NCBI RefSeq assembly: GCF_033118175.1
Contig: NC_083714.1
Coordinates: 2,542,001 to 2,606,000 of the forward strand
Source: Dama dama
Lineage: Eukaryota > Chordata > Mammalia > Artiodactyla > Cervidae
DNA: 64,000 nucleotides
Direction of reading: 5' to 3'
The position numbers and the translations under genes were made by a program. The notes below the pieces were generated by a model. The model was not told where the DNA came from and searched no databases. It worked only from the letters and a program-made list of their open reading frames with translations. Below, one piece after another: positions 37,013 through 51,382 of this stretch (the first letter of the stretch is position 1; the number at the start of each line of letters is the position of its first letter).

Positions 37013-39050
37013 TCAAAAATATGAAGAGCCTGGAAATTGTGTGAAAAATATGAGAGCCCCAAAACGTGTCAAAAATATGAGGAGCATGAAACGGTCTGAA
37101 ACATACGAGGAGCATGAAGTGGCGTTCAAAAACATAAAGAGCCTGAAAAGGTGTGAAATATATGAAGAGCTTCAAAAGCTGTCAAAAATGAGATGAGCAT
37201 GAAACGGTCTGAAAAATAGGAGGAGCATGAACTGGTGCTGAAAAACATGAAGAGCCTGAAAAGGTGTGAAAAATATGAAGAGCTTCAAAAGGTGTCAAAA
37301 ACGAGATGAGCATGAAACGGTCTGAAAAATAGGAGGAGCATGAACTGGTGCTGAAAAACATGAAGAGCCTGAAAAGGTGTGAAAAATATGAAGAGCTTCA
37401 AAAAGTGTCAAATATATGAGGAGAAAGAAACGGTCTGAAAAAAAGGAGGAGCATGAAGTGGTGTTCAAAAACATGAAGAGCCTGAAAAGGTGTGAAAAAT
37501 ATGAAGAGCTTCAAAAGCTGTCAAAAATGAGATGAGCATGAAACGGTCTGAAAAAAAGCAGGAGCATGAAGCGTTGTTGAAAATCTGGAAGAGCTTGAAA
37601 AGTTATGAAAAATATGAAGAGCTTCAAAAGGTTTCAAAAATATGAGGATCATGAAACGGTCTGAAAAATAGGAGCAACATGAAATGGTCTTAAAAATAAG
37701 AGGAGCATGAAATGGTTTTGAAAAACATGAAGAGCCTGAAAAGGTGTGAAAAATATGAAGACGTTTAAAAGGTGTCAAAAATATGAGGAGCATGAAACTT
37801 TCTGAAAAATATGAGGATCATGAAGCGGTGTTGAAAAACATGAAGAGCCTGAAAAGGTGTGAAAAATATGAAGAGCTTCAAAAGTTGTGAAATATATTAG
37901 GAGCATGAAACGATCTGAAAAATAGGACGAGCATGAAACGGTGTTGAAAAACATGAAGAGCCTGAAAAGGTGTGAAAAATATGAAGAGCTTCAAAAGGTG
38001 TCAAAAATATGAGGAGCATGAAACGGCCTCAAAAATAGGAGGAGTATGAATCGCTGATGAAAAACATGGAGAGCCTGAAAAGGTGTGAAAAATATGAAGA
38101 GCTTCAAAACGTGTCAAAAATATGAGGAGCATGAAACGGTCTCAAGAATAGGAGGAGCATGAAACGGTCTGAAAAATATGAGGGCATGATACTGTGTTGA
38201 AAAACATGAACAGCCTGAAATGGTGTGAAATATATGAAGAGCTTCAAAAGGTTTCAAAAATATGAGGAGCATGAAACGATCTGAAAAATAGGAGGAGCAT
38301 GAAGCGGTTTTGAAAAACATGAAGAGCCTGAAAAGGTATGGGAAATATGAAGAGCTTCAAAAGGTGTGAAATACATGAGGAGCATGAAACGGTCTGAAAA
38401 ATAGGAGGAGCATGAAGCTGTGTTCAAAAACATGAAGAGACTGAAAAGGTGCGAAAAATATGAAGAGCCTGAAAAGGTGTGAAAAATATGAAGAGCTTCA
38501 AAAAGTGTCAAATATAAGAGGATCATGAAACGGTCTGAAAAATAGGAGCAACATGAAACGGTCTGAAAAATAAGAGGAGCATGAAATGGTGTTGAAAAAA
38601 AGGAAGAGCCTGAAAATGTGAGAAAAATATGAACAGCTTCAAAAGGTTTCAAAAATATGAGGAGCATGAAACTTTCTGAAAAAGAGGAGGAGCAAGAACC
38701 CGTGTTGAAAAACATGAAGAGCCTGAAAAGGTGTGAAAAATATGAAGAGGTTTAAAAGGTGTCAAAAATATGAGGAGCATGAAACTTTCTGAAAAAGAGG
38801 AGGATCATGAAACCGTGTTCAAAAACATGAAGAGCCTGAAAAGGTGTGAAAAATATGAAGAGCCTTAAAAAATGTCCAAAATATGAGGAGTATGAAATGG
38901 TCTGTAAAATAGCAGGAGCATGAAGCGGTGTTGAAAAACATGAAGATCCTGAAAAGGTGTGAAAAATATGAAGAGCTTCAAAAGGTGTGAAAAATATGAA
39001 GAGCTTCAAAAGGTGTCAAAAATATGAGGAGAATGAAACGGTCTGAAAAA
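36990..39050. repeat. Diverged partial copy of the start of the large higher-order repeat
   Basis: Matches 42630-44800 at an offset of 5640 bp and, after about 37340, of 5753 bp. The 113-bp step is explained by two tandem GAACTGGTGCTG units here (37229, 37342) against three in the large copies (42869, 42982, 43095). Other shared private variants are the TTGTTGAAAATCTGGAAGAG monomer and the GAATCGCTGATGAAAAACAT monomer. Similarity stops near 39050. Confidence 0.88.
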
Positions 39051-39430
39051 TAGGAGGAGCAAGAAGCGGTGTTGAAAAACATGAAGAGCCTGAAAATGTG
39101 TGAAAAATATGAAGAGCTTCAAAAGGTGTGAAAAATATGAAGAGCTTCAAAAGGTGTCAAAATTATGAGGAGCATTAAACGGTCTGAAAAATAGGAAGAG
39201 CATGAAGCTGTGTTCAACAACATGAAGAGACTGAAAAGGTGCGAAAAATATGAAGAGCCTGAAAAGGTGTGAAAAATATGAAGAGCTTCAAAAGGTCTCA
39301 AAAATTAGATGAGCATGAAACGGTCTGAAAAATAGGAGGAGCATTAAACGGCGTGGAGAAACATGAAGAGCCGGAAAAGGTGTGGAAAAATAGGAGGAGC
39401 TTCAAAATGTGTCAAATATATGAGGAGAAT

Positions 39431-39514
39431 GAAACGGTCTGAAAAATAGGAGGAGCATGAAACGGTCTGAAAAATAAGAAGAGCATGAAACGGTCTGAAA
39501 AATAGGAGGATCAT
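39431..39514. repeat. Run of three consecutive D-type monomers
   Basis: Three 28-bp monomers of D type (each starting GAAACGGTCTGAAAAATA) follow each other directly at 39431, 39459 and 39487 without A, B or C between them. Equivalent runs recur near 47070, 49410, 56290, 58630 and 63194 in copies of this segment. This breaks the regular A-B-C-D order and shows single-monomer expansion. Confidence 0.85.
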
Positions 39515-41601
39515 GAAGCGGTGTTGAAAATCGTGAAGAGCCTGAAATGGTGTGAAAAATGTGAAGAGCTTCAACAGGTGTCAAAAACTTGAGGAGAATG
39601 AAACGCTCTGAAAAATAGGAGGAGCATGAAGCTGTGTTGAAAAACATGAAGAGCCTGAAAAGGTGTGTAAAATATGAAGAGCTTCAAAAGGTGTAAAAAA
39701 TGAGATGAGCATGAAACGGTCTGAAAAATAGGAGGAGCATGAACTGGTGCTGAAAACATGAAGAGCCTGAAAAGGTGTGAAAAATATGAAGAGCTTTAAA
39801 AGGTGTGAAAAATATGACGAGCATGAAACGGTCTGAAAAATAGGAGGAGCATGAAGCTGTGTTCAAAAACATGAAGAGCCAGAAAAGGTGTGAAAAATAT
39901 GAAGAGCTTCAAAAAGTGTCAAAAATATGAGGAGCAAGAAACGGTCGGAAAATAGGAGGAGCATGAAATGATCTGAAAAATAGGAGGAGCAGGAAGCTGT
40001 GTTCAAAAACATGAAGAGCCTGAAAAGGTGTGAAAAATATGAAGAGCTTCAAAAGCTGTAAAAAACTTGAGCAGCATGAAACGGTCTGAAAAATAGGAGG
40101 AGCATGAAGTGGAACTGAAAAACATGAAGTGCCTGAAAAGGTGTGCAAAATATGAAGAGTTTCAAAAGGTGTAAAAATGAGATGAGCATGAAACTGTCTG
40201 AAAAATAGGAGGAGCACGAACTGGTGCTGAAAAACATGAAGAGCCTGAAAAGGTGTGAAAAATATGAAGAGCTTCAAAAGGTGTGAAAAATATGAGGAGC
40301 ATGAAACGGTCTGAAAAATAGGAGGAGCATGAAGTGGTGTTCAAAAACATGAAGAGCCTGAAAAGGTGTGAAAAATATGAAGAGCTTCAAAAAGTGTCAA
40401 ATATATGAGGAGAAAGAAACGGTCTGAAAAATAGGAGGAGCATGAAGTGATGTTCAAAAACTTGAATAGCCTGAAAAGGTGTGAAAAATGTGAAGAGCTT
40501 CAAAAGGTGTGAAAAATATGAAGAGCTACAAAAGCTGTCAAAAATGAGATGAGCATGAAACGGTCTGAAAAAAAGCAGGAGCATGAAGCGTTGTTGAAAA
40601 TCTTGAAGAGCTTGAAAAGGTGTGAAAAATATGAAGAGCTTCAAAAGTTTTCAAAAATATGAGGATCATGAAACGGTCTGAAAAATAGGAGCAACATGAA
40701 ACGGTCTTAAAAATAGGAGGATTATGAAGCAGTGTTGAAAAACATGAAGAGCCTGAAAAGGTGTGAAAAATATGAAGATCTTCAAAAGGTGTGAAAAATA
40801 TGAAGAGTTTTCAAAAGGTGTCAAAAATATGAGGAGACTGAAACGGTCTGAAAAATAGGCGGAGCATGAAACGGTGTTCAAAAACATGAAGAGCCTGAAA
40901 AGGTGTGAAAAACATGAAGAGCTTCAAAACGTGTCAAAATATGAGGAACATGAAACGGTCTGAAAAATAGGAGGAGCACGAAGCGGTGTTGAAAAACATG
41001 AAGAGCCTGAAAATGTGTGAAGAATATGAAGAGATTCAAAATGTGTGAAAAATATGAAGAGCTTCAGAGGTGTCAAATGAGATGAGCATGAAACGGTCTG
41101 AAAAATAGCAGGAGCATGAAGCGGTGTTCAAAAACATGAAGAGAGCCTGAAAAGGGGTGAAAAATATGAAGAGCTTCAAAAGGTGTCAATAATAAGACGT
41201 GCATGAAACAGTCTGAAAAATAGGAGGAGCATGAAACGGTCTGAAATATAGGAGGAGCATGAATCTGTGCTCAAATACATGAAGCGCCTGAGAAGGTGCG
41301 AAAAATATGAAGAGCTTCAAAAGGTGTGAAAAATATGAGGAGCATAAAACGATCTCAAAAATAGGAGGAGCATGAAGCGGTGTTAAAAAACATGAAGAGC
41401 CTGAAAAGCTGTGACAAATATAAAGAGCTTCAAGATGTGTGAAAAATATGAGGAGCATGAAACGGTCTGAAAAATAGGAGGAGCATGAAACGGTGTGAAA
41501 AAAATGAAGAGCATGAAAAGGTGTGAAAAATATGAAGAGCTTCAAAAGGTGTGAAAAATATGAGGGGCATGAAACGGTCTGAAAAATAGGAAGAGCATGA
41601 A

Positions 41602-42279
41602 GCGGTGTTTAAAAACATGAAGAGCCTGAAAAGGTGTGAAAAATATGAAGAGCTTCAAAAGGTTTGAAAAATATGAAGAGCATGGAACGGTCTGAAAAAT
41701 AGGAGGAAGATAAGGCCGAGTTCAAAAACATGAAGAGCCTGAAAAAGTGTGACAAATATGAAGAGCTTCAAAAGGTGTCAAAAATATGAGGAGCATGAAA
41801 CGGTCTCAAAAATAGGAGGAGCATGAAGTGGTGTTCAAAAATATGGAGAGCCTGAAAAGGTATGAAAAATATGAAGAGCTTCAAAAGGTGTCAAAAATAT
41901 GAGGAACATGAAACGGTCTGAAAAAAAGAAGGAGCATGAAGCGGTGTTTAAAAATATGAAGAGCCTGAAAAGGTGTGAAAAATATGAAGAGCTTCAAAAG
42001 GTTTGAAAAATATGAAGAGCAGGGAACGGTCTGAAAAATAGGAGGAGGATAAAGTGATGTTCAAAAACATGAAGAGCCTGAAAAGGTGTGACAAATATTA
42101 AGAGCTTCAAAAGGTGTCAAAAATATGAGGAGCATGAAACGGTCTCAAAAATAGGAGGAGCATGAAGCGGTGTTCAAAAATATGGAGAGCCTGAAAAGGT
42201 ATGAAAAATATGAAGAGCTTCAAAAGGTGTCAAAAATATGAGGAGCATGAAACGGTCTGAAAAATAGGAGGAGTATGAA
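41602..42279. repeat. 339-bp tandem duplication of satellite
   Basis: GCGGTGTTTAAAAA starts at 41602 and at 41941, 339 bp apart, exactly three 113-bp units. The two copies (41602-41940 and 41941-42279) share a GGTTTGAAAAATATGAAGAG monomer, an irregular GGAGGAAGATAAGG or GGAGGAGGATAAAG monomer and a TATGGAGAGCCTG monomer. Confidence 0.88.
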
Positions 42280-42498
42280 AAGGTGTTCAAAAATATGAAG
42301 AGCCTGGAATGGTGTGAAAAATATGAAGAGCCCAAAACATGTCAAAAATATGAGGAGCATGAAACTTTCTGAAAAATAGGAGGAGCATGAAACGGTGTTC
42401 AAAAACATGAAGAGCCTGGAAAGGGGTGAAAAATATGAAGAGCTTCAAAAGGTGTCAATAATAAGAAGTGTATGAAACAGTCTGAAAAATAGGAGGAG

Positions 42499-45400
42499 CA
42501 TGAAACGGTCTGAAATATAGAAGGAGCATGAATCTGTGCTCAAATACATGAAGCGCCTGAGAAGGTGCGAAAAATATGAAGAGCTTCAAAAAGTGTGAAA
42601 AATATGAGGAGCATGAAACGTTCTGAAAAATAGGAGGAGCATGAAACGGTGTTCAAAAATATGAAGAGCCTGGAAATTGTGTGAAAAATATGAGAGCCCC
42701 AAAACGTGTCAAAAATATGAGGAGCATGAAACGGTCTGAAACATACGAGGAGCATGAAGTGGCGTTCAAAAACATAAAGAGCCTGAAAAGGTGTGAAATA
42801 TATGAAGAGCTTCAAAAGCTGTCAAAAATGAGATGAGCATGAAACGGTCTGAAAAATAGGAGGAGCATGAACTGGTGCTGAAAAACATGAAGAGCCTGAA
42901 AAGGTGTGAAAAATATGAAGAGCTTCAAAAGGTGTCAAAAACGAGATGAGCATGAAACGGTCTGAAAAATACGAGGAGCATGAACTGGTGCTGAAAAACA
43001 TGAAGAGCCTGAAAAGGTGTGAAAAATATGAAGAGCTTCAAAAGGTGTGAAAAATATGAGGAGCATGAAACGGTCTGAAAAATAGGAGGAGCATGAACTG
43101 GTGCTGAAAAACATGAAGAGCCTGAAAAGGTGTGAAAAATATGAAGAGCTTCAAAAAGTGTCAAATATATGAGGAGAAAGAAACGGTCTGAAAAAAAGGA
43201 GGAGCATGAAGTGGTGTTCAAAAACATGAAGAGCCTGAAAAGGTGTGAAAAATATGAAGAGCTTCAAAAGCTGTCAAAAATGAGATGAGCATGAAACGGT
43301 CTGAAAAAAAGCAGGAGCATGAAGCGTTATTGAAAATCTGGAAGAGCTTGAAAAGTTATGAAAAATATGAAGAGCTTCAAAAGGTTTCAAAAATATGAGG
43401 ATCATGAAACGGTCTGAAAAATAGGAGCAACATGAAATGGTCTTAAAAATAAGAGGAGCATGAAATGGTTTTGAAAAACATGAAGAGCCTGAAAAGGTGT
43501 GAAAAATATGAAGACGTTTAAAAGGTGTCAAAAATATGAGGAGCATGAAACTTTCTGAAAAATATGAGGATCATGAAGCGGTGTTGAAAAACATGAAGAG
43601 CCTGAAAAGGTGTGAAAAATAGGAAGAGCTTCAAAAGTTGTGAAATATATTAGGAGCATGAAACGATCTGAAAAATAGGACGAGCATGAAACGGTGTTGA
43701 AAAACATGAAGAGCCTGAAAAGGTGTGAAAAATATGAAGAGCTTCAAAAGGTGTCAAAAATATGAGGAGCATGAAACGGCCTCAAAAATAGGAGGAGTAT
43801 GAATCGCTGATGAAAAACATGGAGAGCCTGAAAAGGTGTGAAAAATATGAAGAGCTTCAAAACGTGTCAAAAATATGAGGAGCATGAAACGGTCTCAAGA
43901 ATAGGAGGAGCATGAAACGGTCTGAAAAATATGAGGGCATGAAACTGTGTTGAAAAACATGAACAGCCTGAAATGGTGTGAAATATATGAAGAGCTTCAA
44001 AAGGTTTCAAAAATATGAGGAGCATGAAACGATCTGAAAAATAGGAGGAGCATGAAGCGGTTTTGAAAAACATGAAGAGCCTGAAAAGGGATGGGAAATA
44101 TGAAGAGCTTCAAAAGGTGTGAAATACATGAGGAGCATGAAACGGTCTGAAAAATAGGAGGAGCATGAAGCTGTGTTCAAAAACATGAAGAGACTGAAAA
44201 GGTGCGAAAAATATGAAGAGCCTGAAAAGGTGTGAAAAATATGAAGAGCTTCAAAAAGTGTCAAATATAAGAGGATCATGAAACGGTCTGAAAAATAGGA
44301 GCAACATGAAACGGTCTGAAAAATAAGAGGAGCATGAAATGGTGTTGAAAAAAAGGAAGAGCCTGAAAATGTGAGAAAAATATGAACAGCTTCAAAAGGT
44401 TTCAAAAATATGAGGAGCATGAAACTTTCTGAAAAAGAGGAGGAGCAAGAACCGGTGTTGAAAAACATGAAGAGCCTGAAAAGGTGTGAAAAATATGAAG
44501 AGGTTTAAAAGGTGTCAAAAATATGAGGAGCATGAAACTTTCTGAAAAATAGGAGGATCATGAAACCGTGTTCAAAAACATGAAGAGCCTGAAAAGGTGT
44601 GAAAAATATGAAGAGCCTTAAAAAATGTCCAAAATATGAGGAGTATGAAATGGTCTGTAAAATAGCAGGAGCATGAAGCGGTGTTGAAAAACATGAAGAG
44701 CCTGAAAAGGTGTGAAAAATATGAAGAGCTTCAAAAGGTGTGAAAAATATGAAGAGCTTCAAAAGGTGTCAAAAATATGAGGAGAATGAAACGGTCTGAA
44801 AAATTGGCGGAGCATGAAACGGTGTTGAAAAATATGAAGAGCCTGAAAAGGTGTGAAAAATATGAAGAGCTTCAAAACGTGTCAAATTATGAGGAGCATG
44901 AAACGGTATGAAAAATAGGAGGATCAAGAAGCGGTGTTGAAAAACATGAAGAGCCTGAAAATGTGTGAACAATATGAAGAGCTTCAAAAGGTGTGAAAAA
45001 TATGAAGAGCTTCAAAAAGTGTCAAATATATGAGGAGAAAGAAACGGTCTGAAAAAAAGGAGGAGCATGAAGCGGTGTTCAAAAACATGAAGAGCCTGAA
45101 AAGGTGTGAAAAATATGAAGAGCTTCAAAAGCTGTCAAAAATGAGATGAGCATGAAATGGTCTGAAAAAAAGGAGGAGCATGATGCGTTGTTGAAAATCT
45201 TGAAGAGCTTGAAAAGGTGTGAAAAATATGAAGAGCTTCAAAATGTTTCAAAAATATGAGGATCATGAAACGGTCTGAAAAATAGGAGCAACATGAAACG
45301 GTCTGAAAAATAAGAGGAGCATGAAATGGTGTTGAAAAACAGGAAGAGCCTGAAAATGTGAGAAATATATGAAGAGCTTCAAAATGTTTCAAAAGTATGA

Positions 45401-48400
45401 GGAGCATGAAACTTTCTGAAAAAGAGGAGGAGCATGAACCGGTGTTGAAAAACATGAAGAGCCTGAAAAGGTGTGAAAAATATGAAGAGGTTTAAAAGGG
45501 GTCAAAAATATGAGGAGCATGAAACTTTCTGAAAAATAGGAGGATCATGAAACCGTGTTCAAAAACATGAAGAGCCTGAAAAGGTGTGAAAAATATGAAG
45601 AGCCTTAAAAAATGTCAAAAATATGAGGAGTATGAAATGGTCTGAAAAATAGCAGGAGCATGAAGCGGTGTTGAAAAACATGAAGAGCCTGAAAAGGTGT
45701 GAAAAATATGAAGAGCTTCAAAAGGTGTGAAAAATATGAAGAGCTTCAAAAGGTGTCAAAAATATGAGGAGAATGAAACGGTCTGAAAAATAGGCGGAGC
45801 ATGAAACGGTGTTCAAAAACATGAAGAGCCTGAAAAGGTGTGAAAAATATGAAGAGCTTCAAAAGGTGTAAAAAATGAGAGCAGCATGAAACGGTCTGAA
45901 AAATAGGAGGAGCATGAAGTGGAGCTGAGAAACATGAAGTGCCTGAAAAGGTGTGCAAAATATGAAGAGCTTCAAAAGGTGTAAAAAATGAGATGAGCAT
46001 GAAACGGTCTGAAAAATAGGAGGAGCATGAACTGGTGCTGAAAAACATGAAGAGCCTGAAAAGGTGTGAAAAATATGACGAAAATGAAACGGTCTGAAAA
46101 ATAGGAGGAGCATGAAGCTGTGTTCAAAAACATGAAGAGCCAGAAAAGGTGTGAAAAATATGAAGACCTTCAAAAAGTGTCAAAAATATGAGGAGCAAGA
46201 AACGGTCGGAAAATAGGAGGAGCATGAAACGATCTGAAAAATAGGAGGAGCATGAAGCTGTGTTCAAAAACATGAAGAGCCTGAAAAGGTGTGAAAAATA
46301 TGAAGAGCTTCAAAATTTGTAAAAAATTTGAGCAGCATGAAACGGTCTGAAAAATAGGAGGAGCATGAAGTGGAGCTGAAAAACCTGAAGAGCCTGAAAA
46401 GGTGTGAAAAATATGAAGAGCTTCAAAAGGTGTGAAAAATATGAGGAGCATGAAACGGTCTGAAAAATAGGAGGAGCATGGATCGGTGTTCAAAAATATG
46501 AAGAGCCTGAAAAGGTGTGAAAAATATGAAGAGCTTCAAAAAGTGTCAAATATATGAGGAGAAAGAAACGGTCTGAAAAAAAGGAGGAGAATGAAGCGGT
46601 GTTCAAAAACATGAAGAGCCTGAAAAGGTGTGAAAAATATGAAGAGCTTCAAAGGTGTGAAAAATATGAAGAGCTCAAAAGCTGTCAAATGAGATGAGCA
46701 TGAAACGGGCTGAAAAATAGCAGGAGTATGAAGCGGTGTTCAAAAACATGAAGAGCCTGAAAAGGGGTGAAAAATATGAAGAGCTTAAAAAGGTGTCAAA
46801 ATTATGAGGAGCATTAAACGGTCTGAAAAATAGGAGGAGCATGAAGCTGTGTTCAACAACATGAAGAGCCTGAAAAGGTGCGAAAAATATGAAGAGCCTG
46901 AAAAGGTGTGAAAATTATGAAGAGCTTCAAAAGGTCTCAAAAATTAGATGAGCATGAAACGGTCTGAAAAATTGGAGGAGCATTAAACGGTGTGGAAAAA
47001 CATGAAGAGCCTGAAAAGGAGTGGAAAAATAGGAAGAGCTTCAAAATGTGTCAAATATATGAGGAGAAGGAAACGGTCTGAAAAATATGAGGAGCATGAA
47101 ACGGTCTGAAAAATAGGAAGAGCATGAAACGGACTGAAAAAATAGGAGGATCATGAAGCGGTGTTGAAAATCGTGAAGAGCCTGAAATGGTGTGAAAAAT
47201 GTGAAGAGCTTCAACAGGTGTCAAAAACTTGAGGAGAATGAAACGGTCTGAAAAATAGGAGGAGCATGAAGCTGTGTTGAAAAACATGAAGAGCCTGACA
47301 AGGTGTGAAAAATATGAAGAGCTTCAAAAAGTGTCAAAAATATGAGGAGCAAGAAACGGTCTGAAAAATAGGAGTAGCATGAAACGATCTGAAAAATAGC
47401 AGGAGCATGAAGCTGTGTTGAAAAACATGAAGAGCCTGAAAAGGCATGAAAAATATGAAGAGCTTCAAAAGGTGTAAAAAATGAGAGCAGCATGAAACGG
47501 TCTGAAAAATAGGAGGAGCATGAAGTGGAGCTGAAAAACATGAAGTGCCTGAAAAGGTGTGCAAAATATGAAGAGCTTCAAAAGGTGTAAAAAATGAGAT
47601 GAGCATGAAACGGACTGAAAAATAGGAGGAGCATGAACTGGTGCTGAAAAATATGAAGAGCCTGAAAAGGTGTGAAAAATATGAAGAGCTTTAAAAGGTG
47701 TGAAAAATATGACGAGCATGAAACGGTCTGAAAAATCGGAGGAGCATGAAGCTGTGTTCAAAAACATGAAGAGCCAGAAAAGGTGTGAAAAATATGAAGA
47801 GCTTCAAAAAGTGTCAAAAGTATGAGGAGCAAGAAACGGTCGGAAAATAGGAGGAGCATGAAACGATCTGAAAAAGAGGAGGAGCATGAAGCTGTGTTCA
47901 AAAACATGAAGAGCCTGAAAAGGTGTGAAAAATATGAAGAGCTTGAAAAGGTGTAGAAAATTTGAGCAGCATGAAACGGTCTGAAATATAGGAGGAGCAT
48001 GAAGTGGAGCTGAAAAACCTGAAGAGCCTGAGAAGGTGTGAAAAATATGAAGAGCTTCAAAAGGTGTGAAAAATATGAGGAGCATGAAACGGTCTGAAAA
48101 ATAGGAGGAGCATGGATCGGTGTTCAAAAACATGAAGAGCCAGAAAAGGTGTGAAAAATATGAAGAGCTTCAAAAAGTGTCAAATATAAGAGGAGAAAGA
48201 AACGGTCTGAAAAATAGGAGGAGCATGAAGCGGTGTTCAAAAACATGAAGAGCCTGAAAAGGTGTGAAAAATATGAAGAGCTTCAAAAGCTGTCAAAAAT
48301 GAGATGAGCATGAAACGGTCTGAAAAAAAGGAGGAGCATGAAGCGATGTTGAAAATCTTGAAGAGCTTGAAAAGGTGTGAAAAATATGAAGAGCTTCAAA

Positions 48401-51382
48401 AGGTTTCAAAAATATTAGGATCATGAAACGGTCTGAAAAATAGGAGCAACATGAAACGGTCTGAAAAATAAGAGGAGCATGAAATGGTGTTGAAAAACAG
48501 GAAGAGCCAGAAAATGTGAGAAAAATATGAACAGCGTCAAAAGGTTTCAAAAATATGAGGAGCATGAAACTTTCTGAAAAAGAGGAGGACCATGAACCAG
48601 TGTTGAAAAACATGAAGAGCCTGAAAAGGTGTGAAAAATATGAAGAGGTTTAAAAGGTGTCAAAAATATGAGGAGCATGAAACTTTCTGAAAAATAGGAG
48701 GATCATGAAACCGTGTTCAAAAACATGAAGAGCCTGAAAAGGTGTGAAAAATATGAAGAGCCTTAAAAAATGTCAAAAATATGAGGAGTATGAAATGGTC
48801 TGTAAAATAGCAGGAGCATGAAGCGGTGTTGAAAAAATGAAGAGCCTGAAAAGGTGTGAAAAATATAAAGAGCTTCAAAAGGTGTGAAAAATATGAAGAG
48901 CTTCAAAAGGTGTCAAAAATATGAGGAGAATGAAACGGTCTGAAAAATAGGCGGAGCATGAAACGGTGTTCAAAAACATGAAGAGCCTGAAAAGGTGTGA
49001 AAAATATGAAGAGCTTCAAAACGTGTCAAAATATGAGGAGCATGAAACGGTCTGAAAAATAGGAGGAGCAAGAAGCGGTGTTGAAAAACATGAAGAGCCT
49101 GAAAATGTGTGAAAAAAATGAAGAGCTTCAAAAGGTGTGAAAAATATGAAGAGCTTCAAAAGCTGTCAAATGAGATGAGCATGAAACGGTCTGAAAAATA
49201 GCAGGAGCATGAAGCGGTGTTCAAAAACATGAAGAGCCTGAAAAGGGGTGAAAAATATGAAGAGCTTAAAAAGGTGTCAAAATTATGAGGAGCATTAAAC
49301 GGTCTGAAAAATAGGAGGAGCATTAAACGGTGTGGAAAAACATGAAGAGACTGAAAAGGTGTGGAAAAATAGGAAGAGCTTCAAAATGTGTCAAATATAT
49401 GAGGAGAAGGAAACGGTCTGAAAAATAGGAGGAGCATGAAACGGTCTGAAAAATAGGAAGAGCATGAAACGGACTGAAAAATAGGAGGATCATGAAGCGG
49501 TGTTGAAAATCGTGAAGAGCCTGAAATGGTGTGAAAAATGTGAAGAGCTTCAACAGGTGTCAAAAACTTGAGGAGAATGAAACGGTCTGAAAAATAGGAG
49601 GAGCATGAAGCTGTGTTGAAAAACATGAAGAGCCAGACAAGGTGTGAAAAATATGAAGAGCTTCAAAAAGTGTCAAAAATATGAGGAGCAAGAAACGGTC
49701 TGAAAAACAGGAGTAGCATGAAACGGTCTGAAAAATAGGAGGAGCATGAAGCTGTGTTGAAAAACATGAAGAGCCTGAAAAGGTGTGAAAAATATGAAGA
49801 GCTTCAAAAGGTGTAAAAAATGAGAGCAGCATGAAACGGTCTGAAAAATAGGAGGAGCATGAAGTGGAGCTGAAAAACATGAAGTGCCTGAAAAGGTGTG
49901 CAAAATATGAAGAGCTTCAAAAGGTGTAAAAAATGAGATGAGCATGAAACGGTCTGAAAAATAGGAGGAGCATGAACTGGTGCTGAACAATATGAAGAGC
50001 CTGAAAAGGTGAGAAAAATACGAAGAGCTTTAAAAGGTGTGAAAAATATGACGAGCATGAAACGGTCTGAAAAATTGGAGGAGCATGAAGCGTTGTTGAA
50101 AATCTTGAAGAGCTTGAAAAGGTGTGAAAAATATGAAGAGCTTCAAAAGGTTTCAAAAATATGAGGATCATGAAACGGTCTGAAAAATAGGAGCAACATG
50201 AAACGGTCTGAAAAATAAGAGGAGCATGAAATGGTGTTGAAAAACAGGAAGAGCCTGAAAATGTGAGAAAAATATGAAGAGCTTCAAAAGGTTTCAAACA
50301 TATGAGGAGCATGAAACTTTCTGAAAAAGAGGAGGATCATGAAACCGTTTTCAAAAACATGAAGAGCCTGAAAAGGTGTGAAAAATATGAAGAGCTTCAA
50401 AAGGTGTAAAAAATGAGAGCAGCATGAAACGGTCTGAAAAATAGCAGGAGCATGAAGTGGAGCTGAAAAACATGAAGTGCCTGAAAAGGTGTGCAAAATA
50501 TGAAGAGCTTCAAAAGGTGTAAAAAATGAGATGAGCATGAAACGGTCTGAAAAATATGAGGAGCATGAACTGGTGCTGAAAAACATGAAGAGCCTGAAAA
50601 GTTGTGAAAAATATGAAGAGCTTTAAAAGGTGTGAAAAATATGACGAGCATGAAACGGTCTGAAAAATAGGAGGAGCATGAAGCTGTGTTCAAAAACATG
50701 AAGAGCCAGAAAAGGTGTGAAAAATATGAAGAGCTTCAAAAAGTGTCAAAAATATGAGGAGCAAGAAACGGTCGGAAAATAGGAGGAGCATGAAACGATC
50801 TGAAAAATAGGAGGAGCATGAAGCTGTGTTCAAAAACATGAAGAGCCTGAAAAGGTGTGAAAAATATGAAGAGCTTCAAAAGGTGTGAAAAATATGAGGA
50901 GCATGAAACGGTCTGAAAAATAGGAGGAGCATGGATCGGTGTTCAAAAACATGAAGAGCCTGAAAAGGTGTGAAAAATATGAAGAGCTTCAAAAAGTGTC
51001 AAATATATGAGGAGAAAGAAACGGTCTGAAAAAAAGGAGGAGAATGAAGCGGTGTTCAAAAACATGAAGAGCCTGAAAAGGTGTGAAAAATATGAAGAGC
51101 TTCAAAAGCTGTCAAAAATGAGATGAGCATGAAACGGTCTGAAAAAAAGGAGGAGCACGAAGCGTTGTTGAAAATCTTGAACAGCTTCAAAAGGTTTGAA
51201 AAATATGAAGAGCTTCAAAAGGTGTCAAAAATATGAGGAGAATGAAATGGTCTGAAAAATAGGCGGAGCATGAAACGGTGTTCAAAAACATGAAGAGCCT
51301 GAAAAGGTGTGAAAAATATGAAGAGCTTCAAAACGTGTCAAAATATGAGGAGCATGAAACGGTCTGAAAAATAGGAGGAGCA
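42499..51382. repeat. Large higher-order satellite repeat, copy A
   Basis: An 8.88-kb satellite block that recurs at 52030-60602. Corresponding positions differ by 9531 bp up to about 43770, 9418 bp up to about 46380 and 9220 bp to the end. The two offset steps equal 113 bp (one unit, near 43760-43870) and 198 bp (seven monomers, near 46380-46500), both present in this copy and absent from copy B. Comparing text by eye, I found only about three substitutions in 49323-50586. Internal repeats exist: about 46980-47740 matches 49320-50080 at an offset of about 2339 bp. No gene is present. Confidence 0.93.
42869..43207. repeat. Three tandem 113-bp units with the GAACTGGTGCTG variant (copy A)
   Basis: The private variant GAACTGGTGCTG starts units at 42869, 42982 and 43095, exactly 113 bp apart. 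The equivalent place in copy B (52400, 52513, 52626) also has three, while the diverged copy at 37229 and 37342 has two. It is a simple one-unit copy-number difference at a known place. Confidence 0.9.

Larger units (their letters stand above)
39051..42498. repeat. 113-bp satellite, mixed segment before the large higher-order repeat
   Basis: Gene-free satellite made of patches that also occur inside the large repeat, such as GAAGTGGAACTG near 40107 and the AATCTTGAAGAGCTTGAAAA variant near 40599, plus patches linked to the 1,998-bp pair (GTGTCAATAATAAGACGTGC near 41185). It includes a three-monomer run of D type at 39431-39514 and a 339-bp tandem duplication at 41602-42279. Confidence 0.9.
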